A DNA stretch of 64,000 nt, from NCBI GenBank assembly GCA_017438745.1, contig JAFRUS010000107.1, forward strand, positions 1-64,000, given 5' to 3'. The translations under genes were made by a program, and so were the position numbers. This DNA comes from Oscillospiraceae bacterium. GTDB lineage: Bacteria > Bacillota > Clostridia > Oscillospirales > Ruminococcaceae. Below the pieces are notes generated by a model that saw only the letters and a program-made list of their open reading frames with translations, did no database searches and was not told where the DNA came from. Positions 61,801 through 64,000 of the stretch are shown here, piece by piece; positions within the stretch are counted from its first letter, which is position 1; each line of letters opens with the position of its first letter.

Positions 61801-64000
61801 TATAGGCTGTAACTCAGAAGGATCAATAAATGCAATATTAATGTTTTTATATGATGAAGGAAAAGCTTTTTGATAATCCTTTAATACTCCATATATCATT
61901 TTAGAATCATCATTCATCTCAACATTATCTTTTCCTGTGAAATCATCATCATAAATCGCATCTTTACGAATAATATCCTTCAGTCTTGTTGTATTTTTTA
62001 TACCTTCTCTTCCATATACAGAAAACGAACCAAAAGAGTTATGTATGCCATAATACTGCTGATTTGTAGTCGGGAAAATATCCAAAGCACTCTGTATCAT
62101 GCTCATATGAATAAGACTATTAATATTATCGTCAATTTGCTTTTTAGTTAATTTCTCAGAACTTTCAAATTCACTCCACCACTGAGAACAGCCATCCAGA
62201 AAAAATACTTTCTGATCATTTATTTTTTCCAGTGTTGCAGGGTGCCAAGGCGGAACAACTGCACAATTTGAATCCGCTCCAAGTACACCAATACTCTCAA
62301 CTATTGAAAAAGCGTATATAAATACATCAAACAACCATTTTTCATTTTCCTGAAGTGATACTGTTGACATTAATTTTCCGAGATCAATGTATTCATTTAT
62401 TAAACAAGTTAGAGCCTTATTGTTGTCACAAATGCATTTATAAAAACCTTGTTTGTAAATTGACAGAACAAATTCCGTAAATTTATTTCCTAAAGCACTG
62501 AATTTTGCTAGATAAATACTTTCCTTATCTTTGATATGCTTTTCAATATAATCAACCAAATTGAATTCAAGATTCATATCCGATTCATTGTAAACATCAA
62601 AGAATTCCTCTTCGCTTTTAGAAAATAATAATGATGTTAATTTACTTGATATACCTAATGGTATAAAACTCTGCTCATTTTCAATTATGGTATCTATAAA
62701 ACAGAGATCAGAAAAGTTATTAAGCCATGAAGAATTATAATTAAACTTCCAACTGAAATTCTCTTGGAGGAATTTTCTTCCGCACTTAATCTGATTATTA
62801 CTTTCATCATATGCTTTTATTTTAAATTCTATTTTACTTATAACCTTATTTGAATTTGCAGCTATTATTTTTCCATCATTTATATTAGCTTTAATTTTAT
62901 CAAGGCTGAAAAAGTCTTCAGGGGCATATTCAATTTCTATATCATTTCCGTTTATAGTCCATGAAGCTCTTTTTATATAATCAAATACACCATTTGTATG
63001 CCAGCAGATATTTCTCCATGTTTGTTCCAACTGCTCAGCTTGATCATCACCATCATCGTTTATTACATCTGAAAACATAGAAACAATTTCAGCCTGCTCA
63101 AAATCAATGTTGAGCTTTTTTATATTCACCTCATCTTCCAAACTCTTTACAGTTAATAACATGTACATAACCGCTCTGGTAAATGCTTCAAGTGGTTCTC
63201 CTGTTATATTGTTCATTTTATCTTTTACTGTAGTTTCACCCACTGGTAACTTAATGTCCAGTACAGATTCCACTACACTGTAGTCAATTTCAAGAAGTAT
63301 TTTTTTATTTTTCTGTATATCCTCACCACGAATATACTGCAGCAGAACTTCTTCAAATTCTTCAAACGATTTTACTGGTGATTGATTCCATCCTTCCCAG
63401 TCGCTTAAATACGTTCCTTCATGTTTTACGTATTGATTTATTTTATCTACAAATTTGCAGTAAGCACTTTTAGATAAAGATTTAAACATCTGTCTGCTAA
63501 TAAAATTATACTCAGATCGCAGCAAGTTCTTTTTACCACTAATTTGTTTTCCGTTAGGTAATTCCGCACGTTTTAATGGCATACCCCATTCCGGTAAGGA
63601 TTCATAGAATTTAGAAATAAAATCATCGATGGTTGTAATCTGATTATTCCATGAATCAATTATTGAACTCAGTTTACAAATATCCAACGGAATAAATTCA
63701 AATAAATCTTTAAAAAGTTTATTTATGCATTTTCTTTCGTCATCATTATATTCAGAACTAAACAACTGACTATAATCGCCATCAACATAGCTGATTATTG
63801 ATTCAGGTGTAATCGAATAAAAGTTAATTAAACCACCTTTATCTTCTTCATCTTCTGTTCCTAAAAGAACTAATACTTCAGAATCGTGAAGATTTCTATA
63901 ATAGGTAATACTTTCAGCAGTCGCTACCCATCCATGTTGTTCCATAGATTGCAGAACTGAAGTATTTACCTCAACATCTTTAAAATAATTCCATTTAGAT
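58864..64000 (-). CDS. Giant PD-(D/E)XK + HerA/DptH-like ATPase, 5' end outside the window
   Basis: At least 1712 residues. The frame stays open through 64000, and the ATG at 63945 has no binding site, so the true start is beyond the edge. NLHDSEVLVLLGTEDEEDKGG near that point is a DptH-like N-terminal motif. About 1040-1075 residues after that ATG (nt 60730-60815), RPDFLVLNV and DATVVECKI have the spacing of a PD-(D/E)XK nuclease. An acidic linker (nt about 60030-60330) leads to a HerA-like motor: Walker A GTSGQGKTY (nt about 59858-59882), Walker B FVVVLDEAQNLS (nt about 59210-59245), and FATQSLKIL. The closest known type is DptH of phosphorothioation-dependent restriction. Confidence 0.72.
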   Translation of the reverse strand, partial: SKWNYFKDVEVNTSVLQSMEQHGWVATAESITYYRNLHDSEVLVLLGTEDEEDKGGLINFYSITPESIISYVDGDYSQLFSSEYNDDERKCINKLFKDLFEFIPLDICKLSSIIDSWNNQITTIDDFISKFYESLPEWGMPLKRAELPNGKQISGKKNLLRSEYNFISRQMFKSLSKSAYCKFVDKINQYVKHEGTYLSDWEGWNQSPVKSFEEFEEVLLQYIRGEDIQKNKKILLEIDYSVVESVLDIKLPVGETTVKDKMNNITGEPLEAFTRAVMYMLLTVKSLEDEVNIKKLNIDFEQAEIVSMFSDVINDDGDDQAEQLEQTWRNICWHTNGVFDYIKRASWTINGNDIEIEYAPEDFFSLDKIKANINDGKIIAANSNKVISKIEFKIKAYDESNNQIKCGRKFLQENFSWKFNYNSSWLNNFSDLCFIDTIIENEQSFIPLGISSKLTSLLFSKSEEEFFDVYNESDMNLEFNLVDYIEKHIKDKESIYLAKFSALGNKFTEFVLSIYKQGFYKCICDNNKALTCLINEYIDLGKLMSTVSLQENEKWLFDVFIYAFSIVESIGVLGADSNCAVVPPWHPATLEKINDQKVFFLDGCSQWWSEFESSEKLTKKQIDDNINSLIHMSMIQSALDIFPTTNQQYYGIHNSFGSFSVYGREGIKNTTRLKDIIRKDAIYDDDFTGKDNVEMNDDSKMIYGVLKDYQKAFPSSYKNINIAFIDPSELQPIIASIYKFIDVARENHPDERINIVLRILVKPDNKGGKNYLAYWMDECFAQDENVNIKTYMNEWENKSDIDSLLNGNNDIVFVMDLLKLTSLKFAKNTSNVNIGWNQCRFPIVYKPSPVSQTSLNIKRKIEISQPQFKAAFAHTQIVRYKNNSETIPDSSFIAAREVSINDDARKIVEVLHEKAYWVVCVDNGMDGALLKDDGGKRTYPVIGFSTGKGAYGQYNLTITSRESILTIIKKKLERRLYQLFRWDKTKIQKAADLCLKEAAILDGISLLSAINQKDHNINEFMAYVLTSLLEKESITNSALKIVVHLDSYTHWFDNRIDNDESCSRPDFLVLNVMMNEKETLQIDATVVECKISTLQHALARKEDAVEQVTHGLKRLKQIFDPNSISMKRRYWFAQLYRALAFAQISFSDNSEDFSILSEKLRLILEGNFEINWSGKVIGYWLDKEGEEIETSDSNMYASVLYLDVPQLKIQKLLLQNESFENNFVNQDSVFYDEEDTEEVIRIREKEIDNEMQELFIHKTIEYNDIPVSVDNSDDHIITTDEKKDDTDSEKLVDTTENPDIKSEYSDSVSDEIVEQIIQTSTVSPEDNLVVIETEESSSENLENTRVLIGSSKTGEKVYWEFGNKDLPNRHLLITGTSGQGKTYSIQTMLYELSKSKVSSVIFDYTEGFRLDQLEKEFTTRMGDKITQHVVKFKGVPINPFKQHEIDVAGQIEKEFAADVASRFANILVHVYDFGEQQFSAIFEATRRGIEKYKDDMNMDHFKRELELLKDENKSAQTVLSKMTPFFYSVRFDHDSNFEWKDILYTDDAETTIYQLTNIDRETQIIITELMLWDMWYYTKKYGRKDKPFVVVLDEAQNLSHKANSPSAMILTEGRKFGWSAWFATQSLKILSDEEVIRLLQAPFKLYFKPTDEEIPKMSKQLDPSNGNVWLTPLKNLKKGQCIVVGDRVRSDGTFGQVKSTITNVTAFNERG

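Noticed and set aside
51920..64000. Naming the large operon Zorya, BREX, DISARM or Dnd/Dpt
   Set aside because: No ZorC, ZorD or ZorE; no PglZ, PglX or Lon; no DrmA/B; no DndB-E, DptF or DptG recognised. Only single components resemble these systems, so the operon is described without a system name.

Overview
The window looks like chromosome of an anaerobic, low-to-mid GC Firmicute of the Ruminococcus / Oscillospiraceae type. The evidence is gene content. There is an IspH–ribosomal S1 fusion, a GlgB-GlgC-GlgD-GlgA glycogen set with the Firmicutes GlgC/GlgD pair, pyruvate formate-lyase, an AgcS sodium:amino-acid symporter, strong AGGAGG-type ribosome binding sites and sigma-A-like promoters. 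No database search was possible, so family names come from motifs and remembered family signatures.

Layout. 1-12 kb (minus strand) is a housekeeping run: FtsK translocase, ComEC-like metallo-hydrolase, RpiR regulator, HI0933-like flavoprotein, Cmk, PlsC, IspH-S1, then an EF-G/TetM-type GTPase fused to a Rae1/YacP-like NYN nuclease. 12-15 kb holds a CASTOR/POLLUX-like channel overlapping a GXWXG-domain gene. 15-21 kb is glycogen synthesis. 21-29 kb has RsmA, a dCMP-deaminase-like protein, a FliM-FliY-CheY module next to pyruvate kinase, and AgcS, followed by a tRNA 3'-end fragment. 30-36 kb has PflB with a divergent Crp/Fnr regulator, an esterase, a lipoprotein and an acetyltransferase preceded by a coupled 28-residue leader ORF. 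36-43 kb is an ABC exporter, a C45-type Ntn-hydrolase lipoprotein and a two-component system. 43-48.5 kb has a GuaD-like deaminase, a diguanylate cyclase, a csoR-copA(-copZ) operon with a visible operator/promoter, and AlkD.

From about 48.6 kb to the right edge the content changes to a defence-type island. It begins with four direct repeats of exact 22-bp period. It carries three ~190-bp direct repeats that sit immediately 3' of, or between, gene modules; a Septu-like pair (PtuA ATPase and PtuB HNH nuclease); a Rpn-tail-like small gene; and a long minus-strand operon running in from beyond the right edge. That operon encodes a giant protein with a PD-(D/E)XK-like motif and a HerA/DptH-like ATPase (5' end outside the window), a DUF4007-like protein, a 1421-residue P-loop ATPase, an ExbB/TolQ/MotA-like channel subunit, an ExbD/TolR-like subunit, a second ExbD-like protein and a small Ada-type zinc-domain protein.

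The combination of a proton-channel stator-like pair with DptH/BREX-like ATPases and DUF4007 does not match Zorya, BREX, DISARM or Dnd/Dpt as I know them. It is the best candidate here for an undescribed system. The Dnd/Ssp-style sulfur-modification genes that DUF4007 would suggest are not in the window and, if present, would lie to the right.

Two smaller themes run through the core region. One is a family of ~80-117 bp MITE-like elements whose central hairpin varies in both arms together. The other is several short regulatory sites (CsoR box, Crp-like palindrome, terminators) that define transcription units.
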